A stretch of 10,244 nucleotides of DNA from SIG673 sp964570105. Lineage in GTDB: Bacteria > Bacillota > Clostridia > Oscillospirales > CAG-272. The position numbers and the translations under genes were made by a program. The notes below the pieces were generated by a model, which worked only from the letters and a program-made list of their open reading frames with translations, had not been told where the DNA came from and did no database searches. Below are positions 1-6,957 of the stretch, piece after piece. Position 1 is the first letter of the stretch; every line of letters starts with the position of its first letter. The DNA lies in the NCBI GenBank assembly GCA_964570105.1, contig CAZMWM010000072.1, forward strand, positions 1 through 10,244. The letters are read 5' to 3'.

Positions 1-30
1 CGAAACCAATTTCGTGATCAAACATCTTTC

Positions 31-76
31 GGCGGGAGCCAAGCCCCCGCCCTACGGAAATTCCGTAGTTTCTGCT
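31..76 (+). terminator. Possible terminator of a gene left of the window
   Basis: GGCGGG (31-36) pairs with CCCGCC (46-51). Immediately after it, CTACGG (52-57) pairs with CCGTAG (63-68) around a 5-base AAATT loop. The second stem is followed by TTTCTGCTT, a weak and interrupted T-tract. A third stem, CGAAA/TTTCG, sits at 1-14. The arrangement fits a rho-independent terminator for something transcribed from the left, but the T-tract is poor. The three stems could equally be the tail of a structured RNA cut off by the window edge. Confidence 0.35.
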
Positions 77-210
77 TGAATTTAATTGTGATAATGCGAG
101 GTCGTGACCGAATTTAATTTCTTAAGTTTCCATCTATGAGCCAAGTCACCGCCCCTTCATCTCGCGTTTTTAAAGTATGATGTATAAAGTGTAAACTTTC
201 GCATATCTGC

Positions 211-239
211 TTGCTTTATTAACTTTTGTTCAATAAAAT
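211..239 (+). promoter_or_regulatory. Candidate sigma-A promoter for the small membrane protein
   Basis: TTGCTT (211-216) and TAAAAT (234-239) are separated by exactly 17 bases. The -10 box matches TATAAT in five of six positions and the -35 box matches TTGACA in three. Transcription would start near 246, leaving a leader of about 45 bases. This was predicted by eye only. Confidence 0.35.
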
Positions 240-292
240 TATATGTATCGCCACGCGCGAAGGCTTTAAGTCAAAAAAGGATGATAACGCAT

Positions 293-877
293 ATGTTTCG
301 TTTTTGGAAGAACAATTCCCGTACGATCTCCAAGCTGTTGATAACACAGTTCGGTATGACCGTATTCGGCATATTGCTGTACAGCGCGGCATCCGTCGCC
401 AACAACAGCACGCTCGTCACGGTATTCAGCTTGTTTTCGGTCGTCTTTTATCTGTTCCTGCTCTACACCGCGCTTTGGGACGTGGGAGCCAAGGACAAGA
501 TAAGGATAGAAGGCAAGCGGCTGTCTCCGCGTCCTTTCCACGGTCTGCTCGTCGCTCTGTGCGCAAATATTCCAAATCTGCTTTTCTCCGTCCTCTCAAG
601 CATAGGTTACTTCGCAATAGACCGTTCGATGAACTTTTCGGGAAAGTACGTCTCACCGGAATGGGCGGTAAACCTATACGCCGTCGTTCAGGTAGTAGGC
701 TCTTATATAAACGCGATGTACCTCGGTCTGAACGATAAGCTCGGCATAACGGTCTACCCGTATTCGCTGGCACTTAACGTGCTCCCGTCGCTCCTCGTCT
801 GCTTCTTGGGTTATTATTTCGGCACTAAAGAAAAATTTCCGATAGTCCCGGAAAACACAAAGAAGAATAATTATTGA
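293..877 (+). CDS. Small multi-pass membrane protein of unknown function
   Basis: This is a 194-residue integral membrane protein that I do not recognise as a named family. Hydrophobic stretches at about residues 13-35, 41-63, 84-107, 128-146 and 158-177 suggest four or five transmembrane helices. The short polar N-terminus (FRFWKNN) and the C-terminal tail of about 17 residues, rich in K, N and E, are hydrophilic. An aromatic loop (about 108-125) joins the third and fourth segments. I prefer ATG 293 over ATG 281, because the ribosome binding site AAAAAAGG ends at 280 and would directly abut 281; starting at 281 would add four residues. No cysteine motif, catalytic motif or nucleotide-binding motif is evident. 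It is on the same strand as the amidase downstream but separated by 76 bases with its own candidate promoter, so co-function is not implied. The reading frame is reliable; the function is unknown. Confidence 0.75.
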   Translation: MFRFWKNNSRTISKLLITQFGMTVFGILLYSAASVANNSTLVTVFSLFSVVFYLFLLYTALWDVGAKDKIRIEGKRLSPRPFHGLLVALCANIPNLLFSVLSSIGYFAIDRSMNFSGKYVSPEWAVNLYAVVQVVGSYINAMYLGLNDKLGITVYPYSLALNVLPSLLVCFLGYYFGTKEKFPIVPENTKKNNY

Positions 878-903
878 TACACGCCACACCTCGGAATTAT
901 ATT
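874..903 (+). promoter_or_regulatory. Candidate promoter for the amidase-ispE pair
   Basis: TTGATA (874-879) and TATATT (898-903) are separated by 18 bases. Each hexamer matches the sigma-A consensus in five of six positions. The -35 box overlaps the TGA stop codon (875-877) of the membrane protein gene. The predicted transcript start is near 910, about 45 bases before the amidase start. Confidence 0.4.
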
Positions 904-953
904 CCCGCCGCCCTCATATACTCGAAAGACGATGACCGTGTGGAGGAATATTG

Positions 954-1745
954 ATGATGAAAAGCCCAAGCTTTCCGAAGGCATCCGCTTTGATAGCGTT
1001 ATTTTCCGTGGCAGTCGCACTTTTTGCTTCGGCGTTCCTGTATCCCCGTTTCGCGTCGGAGACCGACGGCGAAGGAGCGTCGCTCGGCGCGTCGGCTTCC
1101 CCAACACCGACCGTGATAATAGATGCAGGGCACGGAGGCGTTGACGGCGGTTGCGTATCCCTGCCGATATCAGCCGTCTCCACCGCTAATGACGGCTCGG
1201 AGGAGACGCTCTCCCATATCTCACAGTCCGCATCGACCGATACCGTGCTCGAAAAGGACTGTAACCTTGCGATCTCCAAGACCTTAGCCGCACTCTTCCG
1301 CGCAAGCGGATATAACGTGGTAATGACACGGGAAACGGACGTTATGCTTGATGCCGAAGGGCTTACGGGTAACGCAAAGATGCGTGACCTTAAGGCGCGG
1401 CTCGAGGTGGCTAAGAGGTATCCCACCGCAATTTTTATAAGTATACATTGCAATAAGTTTCCCTCTGCCGAATGTAAAGGTCTACAGGTGTACTATTCGG
1501 TAAACGATACCCGATCAAGGGAGATAGCGGATATGATACAGACATCGGCTACACGTCTGCTCCAACCGGAGAATAAACGCGCGACCAAGCCCGCATCATC
1601 ATCCATATATGTGCTATACCGCGCTTCACAGCCATCGGTGCTGGTGGAATGCGGTTTTCTTTCAAACCCCGAGGAAGCCGCTCTGCTTGCAAACGGGGAC
1701 TACCGCAAACAGCTCGCACTCGCGATATTTCTGCCGCTGGCGTAA
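954..1745 (+). CDS. cwlD: N-acetylmuramoyl-L-alanine amidase, Amidase_3 family (CwlD-like)
   Basis: This zinc-dependent enzyme cleaves the bond between N-acetylmuramic acid and L-alanine in peptidoglycan. The N-terminus (about residues 10-33) is one hydrophobic segment, a signal anchor or signal peptide, so the enzyme acts outside the membrane. The catalytic domain starts at about residue 53 with VIIDAGHGG. Visible metal and catalytic residues, numbered from the TTG at 951, are His61, Glu101 (LEKD), His166 (ISIHCN) and Glu233 (VECGFLSN), the full Amidase_3 set. Length (about 263 residues) and single-domain layout resemble CwlD, which forms muramic-delta-lactam in spore cortex, but vegetative AmiC-type amidases look similar, so the symbol is tentative. 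Between His61 and Glu101 lies an S/T/A-rich insertion making that gap about 40 residues, longer than usual. GGAGG at 942-946 lies 7 bases before ATG 954; TTG 951 and ATG 957 are alternative starts. IspE follows 31 bases downstream. Confidence 0.88.
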   Translation: MMKSPSFPKASALIALFSVAVALFASAFLYPRFASETDGEGASLGASASPTPTVIIDAGHGGVDGGCVSLPISAVSTANDGSEETLSHISQSASTDTVLEKDCNLAISKTLAALFRASGYNVVMTRETDVMLDAEGLTGNAKMRDLKARLEVAKRYPTAIFISIHCNKFPSAECKGLQVYYSVNDTRSREIADMIQTSATRLLQPENKRATKPASSSIYVLYRASQPSVLVECGFLSNPEEAALLANGDYRKQLALAIFLPLA

Positions 1746-1776
1746 CGCCGGCGCAAGACGTAAAGGAGACTCCTAT

Positions 1777-2601
1777 ATGCTCCCTATCGAGTTCAAGGCG
1801 TACGGAAAAGTAAATCTCTATCTCGCCGTCGGAGAAAAACGCCCCGACGGCTTTCACGACGTTGAGACGGTGATGCACCGCGCACCCGTTTTCGACACTG
1901 TCCGTCTTGAGACCTCGGAACGTACCGGAATACATCTGACCTGCTCCGACGGCTCACTTCCCGTCGACGGGAGCAATCTCCTGATCAAAGCCGTTCGTGC
2001 TCTGCACGATGCGTGCGGAATGCCGCTCGATACGCTCGGTCACGGATATGACATAACGCTTGATAAGCGCATCCCCGTCGCCGGAGGAATGGGCGGCGGA
2101 AGCGCTGACGCCGGCGCCGTGATCCGAGAGCTTAACCGTGCGCTCGGCTCTCCGCTCGACACGGAGACGCTCGTCGATATCGCCGCGCAGCTCGGCTCGG
2201 ACGTACCGTTTTTCGTATACGACTGCGAAGCGATGCTTGCACGCGGACGCGGAGAACGTCTCACCCCATGCCCCTCTCTGCCGCCGCACCGCGCAGAATT
2301 TGCTTCATGCGGAAAAAAGCCGTCGACCGCTTTCGTTTATTCCGCGCTGGACGACCTGCGAGCGAGCAACTCGGAAAAGATTACCGCCCCCCCACCCTTG
2401 GATGCGATGCTAAAGGCACTTGAGAGCGGAGATCTTGAAATGATATGCCGCTCGACATATAACGCTTTCGAGGACGTTTTCGATCTTACCGATAACAGCC
2501 GCACGCTGGCGTCGGTAAAGGCAGAGATGTATTCAAAAGGCGCCGCGACTGCGTTTCTGTGCGGAAGCGGTCCCACCGTCTGCGCGATATTTGAAGCATA
2601 A
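1777..2601 (+). CDS. ispE: 4-diphosphocytidyl-2-C-methyl-D-erythritol kinase
   Basis: IspE is the GHMP-family kinase that phosphorylates 4-diphosphocytidyl-2-C-methyl-D-erythritol with ATP, the fourth step of the non-mevalonate (MEP) route to isopentenyl diphosphate, in the cytoplasm. The 274-residue protein is close to the usual 280-300. Visible signatures: the N-terminal substrate lysine in AYGKVNLYL (Lys8); the glycine-rich ATP loop PVAGGMGGGSADAG at residues 100-113; the catalytic aspartate in LGSDVPFF (Asp142); and the C-terminal GHMP motif GSGPTVCAIF at 263-272. ATG 1777 is chosen because AAAGGAG (1762-1768) lies 8 bases upstream and the family N-terminus begins there, although the frame is open to 1609 inside the amidase gene. 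It is probably co-transcribed with the amidase. A run of seven C bases at 2387-2393 is a possible slippage or sequencing-error site, but the frame continues normally through it. Confidence 0.95.
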   Translation: MLPIEFKAYGKVNLYLAVGEKRPDGFHDVETVMHRAPVFDTVRLETSERTGIHLTCSDGSLPVDGSNLLIKAVRALHDACGMPLDTLGHGYDITLDKRIPVAGGMGGGSADAGAVIRELNRALGSPLDTETLVDIAAQLGSDVPFFVYDCEAMLARGRGERLTPCPSLPPHRAEFASCGKKPSTAFVYSALDDLRASNSEKITAPPPLDAMLKALESGDLEMICRSTYNAFEDVFDLTDNSRTLASVKAEMYSKGAATAFLCGSGPTVCAIFEA

Positions 2602-2671
2602 CACCGCACTTTTCCCTGCTATCGGCTTCCCTCTCCCCGTCGACCAACAGCTTACGATTCCCGTTTCAAGC

Positions 2672-2710
2672 CAACGCCCTCTCTCGGAACAGCTCCGAGA
2701 GAGGGCGTTG
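2672..2710 (+). terminator. Perfect 17-bp hairpin after ispE
   Basis: The left arm 2672-2688 and right arm 2694-2710 are perfectly complementary over 17 bp, around the 5-base loop ACAGC. It begins 70 bases after the ispE stop and ends 46 bases before the next promoter, the right position for a transcript end. Neither strand has a T-tract after the stem, so it is not a classic intrinsic terminator. It may stabilise the ispE mRNA 3' end or terminate by another mechanism. GCGTTG (2705-2710) could alternatively pair with CAACGC (2721-2726). Confidence 0.5.
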
Positions 2711-2756
2711 ATATTGTCGGCAACGCTCAACGACGCGCTAAAATAAGCGAAAACGG

Positions 2757-2785
2757 TTGACAAAACAGGAAATTTGTGCTACAAT
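2757..2785 (+). promoter_or_regulatory. Near-consensus sigma-A promoter for the lipoprotein operon
   Basis: TTGACA (2757-2762) is a perfect -35 box. It is followed by a 17-base spacer and TACAAT (2780-2785), five of six matches, preceded by the extended -10 dinucleotide TG at 2777-2778. Transcription should start near 2792, giving a leader of about 79 bases before the TTG start at 2871. This is the strongest promoter in the window and suggests substantial housekeeping-type expression of the two lipoproteins. Confidence 0.75.
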
Positions 2786-2870
2786 GATATTCACTCAAGG
2801 GTATTCTGCTCCGGCAGGATATCTTCAGAGCTTAAGATCAAAAATCTATATAACTGCGGAGGAGATCGTT

Positions 2871-4457
2871 TTGAAAAATTCTTTACGCATTGCCCCAATC
2901 GCATTTCTGCTCGCGGCAATAATGCTCTTCGGCTCGTGCGGCGTCGTATCGCCGAAGAAGCTCATAAGCAACGACTATGCTTTCGAGGGTGCACCGATGT
3001 ACACCTCGGCTGAAAAGCTCGGACAACTGAGCGGAGCGTACGCCGACGATACAGACCGCGCCACCGTCGTTTTCGAGGACGTCGATGACAACGGAAACAA
3101 CGTTTATACGGCGTACAGCAAGCTTAAAGCAAGCATCATCGGCAAATGGACAGACACGGATACGATGAGATATTACGTGACATCGACCGTTAATGACCGA
3201 AACCGCGATCCGATACCGCTCCTCGTCGTAGCGAGCTATAAGGCGGACGATATCTCAAATAAGACGTACACCCTCTATGCCCCGGACGGAAGCACGCTTA
3301 TCGAATTTTCCGACAAGAATATTCTTAGCGACGCCCTGTACACATCCGGATATCTGTTCATTGACGGCAAGGTGTACGAATACGACGAAGAAAAGGGCAG
3401 CTTCGGCGCCGTTGCCGATATCGGCGCATTCAATGCCATTCCTTCGTCCGATATCAAGGTCTACCGAGATATGATATACGACTCCGACTCGAACTTTGCG
3501 TATGACATATCGGTCTACGACCTGAGCTGCGCCCCTCTGATACATTGGGAATTTCCCTCCTATGCCAAGAGCAAGCTGCTCACTATGCTGAATAACGGTG
3601 ACCTGCTTGCTCAGTACCGCGTGGAGCTGGACGCAAATGCGAAAAAATACGACCTCATATCCGACGGCACGAAATACGACCTCGTAACGCTCCTGATCGA
3701 TCGTAAGAGCGGCAAGGAGAAAACGGTAAACACGGATTACATATTTGACGAGATCGTCGCTGTCGATACAAATACTTATCTGAAAGCATACAAGGGCAAG
3801 ATAGAAAATTTAGCCTTCGCCTATAAGCTTGAGGATAAGATGGTCGACACCTCGAGCACTAACCGATACTATCTTAGCCTTTCAAACAGCGGAAAGGTAA
3901 GGTCGGTACTCAGCGACGGAGACAGCTCGTCTTTGGTATATCCCGTTTCGCCCGAGCTGTACGCACTCACCGATCCCACCACCGGCGTCACGACTCTCTT
4001 GAACAAGCGCTTCAAAAAGATCGGAAGCTTTTCGGCAAGCGCAAGCTATTACGGCAAATATATCCTTCTCAGCGGCAAGGACGAGATATACGACACATCA
4101 CTGAGCGTTGTATACACCCTGAATGAAAAGTCGAGCGTATACAAAACGTTTTCCGACGCTTTGATGATATCGGAACAGCTCGACGGCGGCAAGGAAAGAT
4201 ACGTATTGCTCACGTCCTCGGGCGAGAAAAAGACCGTGCTCGAAAACTCCGACAACATCTCGCTCATCTGCGGAAGCAACTATTATTGCATATCCGCCAC
4301 GGCGTCGGACGGAACGACATCCTACACCTATTACAACACAAACGGTGATGCGCTGATATCGACCAAGTTCGCTCTGAAAACATCCTTCAGCGGTGACGGA
4401 TACTGCGTCCTACAGGGCGTCAACGGCGGCGAAAGAGAATGGTATATATTCAGATAA
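2871..4457 (+). CDS. Lipoprotein of unknown function, first of a tandem paralogous pair
   Basis: This is a 528-residue predicted lipoprotein. The start is TTG 2871, with GGAGG at 2858-2862 eight bases upstream. The frame is open back to 2757, but that extension overlaps the promoter. The N-terminus has positive charges, a hydrophobic core (about 8-20) and the lipobox FGSC, so Cys23 should be lipidated and the mature protein anchored to the outer face of the cytoplasmic membrane. The rest is rich in short beta-strand blocks of the type VYDLSCAPLIHWEFP, YAPDGSTLIEF and LLNKRFKKIGSF, with D/G/S/Y-rich turns, which suggests a beta-propeller or similar all-beta repeat fold. No catalytic motif is recognisable. 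It aligns along its length with the next gene: FPSYA (228-232), NGDLLAQY (242-249) and LSNSGKVRSVLSDG (about 337-350) all have counterparts there. Gene boundaries are secure; the role, whether sensing, binding or envelope scaffold, is unknown. Confidence 0.85.
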   Translation: MKNSLRIAPIAFLLAAIMLFGSCGVVSPKKLISNDYAFEGAPMYTSAEKLGQLSGAYADDTDRATVVFEDVDDNGNNVYTAYSKLKASIIGKWTDTDTMRYYVTSTVNDRNRDPIPLLVVASYKADDISNKTYTLYAPDGSTLIEFSDKNILSDALYTSGYLFIDGKVYEYDEEKGSFGAVADIGAFNAIPSSDIKVYRDMIYDSDSNFAYDISVYDLSCAPLIHWEFPSYAKSKLLTMLNNGDLLAQYRVELDANAKKYDLISDGTKYDLVTLLIDRKSGKEKTVNTDYIFDEIVAVDTNTYLKAYKGKIENLAFAYKLEDKMVDTSSTNRYYLSLSNSGKVRSVLSDGDSSSLVYPVSPELYALTDPTTGVTTLLNKRFKKIGSFSASASYYGKYILLSGKDEIYDTSLSVVYTLNEKSSVYKTFSDALMISEQLDGGKERYVLLTSSGEKKTVLENSDNISLICGSNYYCISATASDGTTSYTYYNTNGDALISTKFALKTSFSGDGYCVLQGVNGGEREWYIFR

Positions 4458-4487
4458 GCATCCGCAGTCAAGGATCAAACGTCGGTG

Positions 4488-4507
4488 AAAGGAGACCTTC
4501 AACGGTC
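4488..4507 (+). promoter_or_regulatory. Distant ribosome binding site with a small hairpin before the start
   Basis: AAAGGAG (4488-4494) is the only good Shine-Dalgarno site before the second lipoprotein, but it ends 21 bases before ATG 4516. GACC (4494-4497) can pair with GGTC (4504-4507) around TTCAAC. Folding this 14-base element would shorten the effective spacing to about 8 bases. The stem is only 4 bp, so the effect is speculative. Confidence 0.35.
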
Positions 4508-4515
4508 ATAATATT

Positions 4516-6039
4516 ATGATGAAAAGATCAAAATTGCTCACGCTCGCCGCTCTGCTTCTTGCGGCGGTGATGCTTTTAGGCTCGTGCGGAAGCACACGCA
4601 TATCGGTCGGAGAAAAAACGTTCACGTCCGTCTCTTCACTCGATGACCTTAAGGGCGGAGCGCTTGAAGCCTCAAGCGCTCACTACGGTATCTTCTCCAA
4701 GGACGGTAAAACATACGCCTTCAGCTGTGACACCAACTCCGTGATAAAGAGCTTTCAGGATACCGCGGACACGAGCTGGAGCGTCTCGTTTGACGGATTT
4801 CTTCTCAAAGCGGTAAAATACAACATAACGGCGGATACTAAAGAGATATCCGTTTACGCCCCGAACGGCGATCTTCTGCTGACGGACAGTGACAGCTCGG
4901 TATCCACCGTATGGTCATCCGCAAGGGACAGCGTCATACTAAACGGCGTGCTCTACAGATACGACGCCGATGCCGCATCCGCCGTCAAGGTCTCCGATAT
5001 CGGCGCGATGAACAGCATCGACAGCTTCACGAGCCTCTGCGGCAAGTACATATACAAGCTGACCTCGTCAAGTGTGACGGTATACGACCTTAAGGGAATG
5101 CCGATAGCGTACCACTCCCTCCCCTCTTACGCCGTGAACGGCAAGCTGTTTCCGCTCGCGGGCGGCGATATCCTCGTACAGTATTCGGTGAGAACGGATC
5201 AGCTCTCGGAGGATCACGACTATATCTCCTACGGAGTAAAATATAAGCTCTGCACATACCGCTTTAACGTCTCGGGAAAAAATACCGTAAAGCTCAACTG
5301 TAAATATCTGCTCACGGACGTGACCGTACCGACGGCGGAAAACGAGTATGCCGCTTACGTTGGCAAGGTCAAAAACCACGCAACGGGCTACAAGATCGAA
5401 AACGGACGCATAGACACCTCGGCATATGCTCTGTGCGAGCTTTCACTGTCCGACAGCGGCAGGGTAAAGGACGTTCTCAGTGACGGCGGCGCCGGCACCC
5501 CGACTCCTCTGTACGGCGGAAGATACCTTCGCGAAAACGAGGTCACGGGAAGCACGGAGCTTCTCAATTCCCGTTTCAAGACGGTGAAGAGCATCACAGC
5601 CCCGCTAAGCTCCACCGGCAGATATCTGATAATAAACGAAAAGATATACGACGTTTCTCTCAAGGAAGTATTCGCGCTCGGGGATAACGACGAGATATAC
5701 GCGAAATTCGACGGCGGAGCGGTGATCGTTAAGCGCTACTCGAGCGACACCGACTATTCGTATATCCTTCTCACGCTCGACGGACAGCAAAAGACGGTAT
5801 ACACATCCACGCAGGACTCTTCCGAATACACTCAACTGCGCGCGTACGAGCGGTACGGATATTATTACGTTTTGAGCGGTGGCGAATACGTTTATTATAA
5901 CCTCAACGGCGTTGAGCTGATGAAGGCAAGCGGCGAGCTTACCCCCAAGCTCGTCACCGCCGGCGGCTTGATACTGAGCTGTCTCACTCTTGAGGGGGAG
6001 AGCTATTTCCTGTTTCGATACGAAAGTCCCGTGAAATAA
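4516..6039 (+). CDS. Lipoprotein of unknown function, second of a tandem paralogous pair
   Basis: This is a 507-residue predicted lipoprotein, paralogous to the preceding gene. Signal peptide: MMKRSK, hydrophobic core, then LGSC with the lipidated residue at Cys24 (Cys23 if translation starts at ATG 4519, which would match its paralogue exactly). Shared blocks include DIGAMNSID (161-169), LPSYA (202-206), GGDILVQY (216-223), LSDSGRVKDVLSDG (311-324) and LLNSRFK (349-355). Like its neighbour it is a beta-rich, Tyr/Ser/Asp/Gly-rich protein with repeated strand-turn units, compatible with a beta-propeller on the cell surface; no enzyme motif is seen. The 58-base gap to the upstream gene has no clear promoter, so the two are probably one operon. 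Divergence is substantial, with identity confined to blocks, so the duplication is not recent. Function unknown. Confidence 0.85.
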   Translation: MMKRSKLLTLAALLLAAVMLLGSCGSTRISVGEKTFTSVSSLDDLKGGALEASSAHYGIFSKDGKTYAFSCDTNSVIKSFQDTADTSWSVSFDGFLLKAVKYNITADTKEISVYAPNGDLLLTDSDSSVSTVWSSARDSVILNGVLYRYDADAASAVKVSDIGAMNSIDSFTSLCGKYIYKLTSSSVTVYDLKGMPIAYHSLPSYAVNGKLFPLAGGDILVQYSVRTDQLSEDHDYISYGVKYKLCTYRFNVSGKNTVKLNCKYLLTDVTVPTAENEYAAYVGKVKNHATGYKIENGRIDTSAYALCELSLSDSGRVKDVLSDGGAGTPTPLYGGRYLRENEVTGSTELLNSRFKTVKSITAPLSSTGRYLIINEKIYDVSLKEVFALGDNDEIYAKFDGGAVIVKRYSSDTDYSYILLTLDGQQKTVYTSTQDSSEYTQLRAYERYGYYYVLSGGEYVYYNLNGVELMKASGELTPKLVTAGGLILSCLTLEGESYFLFRYESPVK

Positions 6040-6119
6040 TAACGCCAAGATCGGCTCACGGTCAAAAGCACAAAGCACCGGAGATAAGTCGTAATATTTA
6101 GAGAGGAACGATCATAAAA

Positions 6120-6938
6120 ATGAACATCGGAGTTCTTGTAGACCTCAACCGTAATGAAAGCATAGAGGATAAGTTCAAGCTCGTAAAGAGTTTGGGGCTT
6201 CATTCCTGCCAGCTGACCTGTTGGGATATGTCGCTCTATACCGACGAAATGGCAGAATGTATAAAAAACGCTCTCGACGAGAACGGAGTCAAGCTCTCAA
6301 CGCTATGGTGCGGCTGGAGCGGAAGAAAAGAGTGGAATTTTTACGAAGGACAGCTCACGCTCGGACTTTTGCCGGCGGAGACGAGACCTCAGAGACTTTC
6401 GGAGCTTAAGGCAGGTTCGGAGTTTGCCAAAAAGCTCGGCGTCAGACAGATAGCCACTCACGTCGGTTTCATTCCCGAGGATCCGAACACGGAGAGCTAC
6501 CGCGAGCTTATCTGCGCAGTCAGGCAGATCGCGGAGCACGCAAAAAATAACGGACAGCGTTTTCTTTTCGAGACGGGACAGGAGACGCCGACCACGCTTC
6601 TGCGTGCCATTGAGGACGTGGGGACGGGCAACCTCGGCGTCAACCTCGATCCTGCCAACCTCATCGCATACGGAAAAGCAAACCCCGTCGACGCGCTCGA
6701 TACCCTCGGCGCATACGTTTACGACGTTCACGCAAAGGACGCCGTATATCCCGTCAACGGCAGAGAACTGGGCGCAGAAAAGCCGCTCGGAGAGGGAAAG
6801 GTGAACTTCCCCGCTTTCGTGGCAAAGCTCAAGGAATGCGGCTACGACGGTACGCTCACGATAGAGCGCGAGATAAGCGGCGAGCAACAGCTGCGCGACA
6901 TAATCAGCGCCAAAGCTCTGCTCGAGACGCTGATATAA
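6120..6938 (+). CDS. Sugar phosphate isomerase/epimerase, xylose-isomerase-like TIM barrel
   Basis: This is a 272-residue cytoplasmic protein of the AP endonuclease 2 / xylose-isomerase-like superfamily, the usual size for its sugar isomerases and epimerases. The N-terminus MNIGVLVDL forms the first barrel strand. Candidate divalent-metal ligands are Glu151 (FLFETGQE), Asp177 (VNLDPAN), His204 (YDVHAKD) and Glu249 (TIERE), and His114 (ATHVGF) lies in an active-site strand. PLGEGKVNF (222-230) is the typical loop before the last strands. The substrate cannot be read from sequence; a keto-sugar, uronate or inositol derivative is plausible. The start at 6120 has GAGAGG at 6101-6106, a rather long 13-base spacing. 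It lies 80 bases after the second lipoprotein on the same strand and 19 bases from the convergent araC-type gene, so it may be the last gene of the lipoprotein transcript while serving the sugar locus to its right. Confidence 0.88.
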   Translation: MNIGVLVDLNRNESIEDKFKLVKSLGLHSCQLTCWDMSLYTDEMAECIKNALDENGVKLSTLWCGWSGRKEWNFYEGQLTLGLLPAETRPQRLSELKAGSEFAKKLGVRQIATHVGFIPEDPNTESYRELICAVRQIAEHAKNNGQRFLFETGQETPTTLLRAIEDVGTGNLGVNLDPANLIAYGKANPVDALDTLGAYVYDVHAKDAVYPVNGRELGAEKPLGEGKVNFPAFVAKLKECGYDGTLTIEREISGEQQLRDIISAKALLETLI

Positions 6939-6957
6939 CGCCCCAAAGTCAGAAGCC

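Larger units (their letters stand above)
1..292. other. Non-coding leader upstream of the first gene
   Basis: I see no convincing gene in this stretch. Its left edge holds three small hairpins in a row (1-14, 31-51, 52-68; see the terminator entry). A 10-bp direct repeat GAATTTAATT lies at 78-87 and 110-119, and a small hairpin AAAGT/ACTTT lies at 186-199. The right end carries a candidate promoter at 211-239 and the ribosome binding site AAAAAAGG at 273-280 for the membrane protein. The composition is A/T-richer than the surrounding genes, as expected for intergenic DNA. Whether the hairpins belong to the 3' end of an upstream gene or RNA cannot be decided, because the window starts here. 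Confidence 0.5.

Noticed and set aside
26..40. TTTCGGCGGG resembles a core segment of the glmS ribozyme
   Set aside because: The conserved elements expected downstream in that ribozyme are absent, no glmS gene follows, and the upstream half is outside the window. The match is too short.
1609..1776. Upstream extension of the ispE frame into the amidase gene
   Set aside because: IspE homology and the AAAGGAG site both point to ATG 1777; the extension would overlap the conserved amidase C-terminus in another frame.
2387..2393. Run of seven C bases in ispE as a possible frameshift or phase-variation site
   Set aside because: The frame is intact on both sides and conserved IspE motifs continue after it; a single C7 tract in a housekeeping gene is weak evidence for phase variation.
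2657..2670. 14-base identity ATTCCCGTTTCAAG shared with 5567-5580 inside the second lipoprotein gene
   Set aside because: One such match is not improbable by chance in 10 kb, and the flanks do not match, so it is not treated as a repeat.
6939..6957. Possible bidirectional terminator between the convergent isomerase and AraC-type genes
   Set aside because: The 19-base gap contains no inverted repeat or T-tract.
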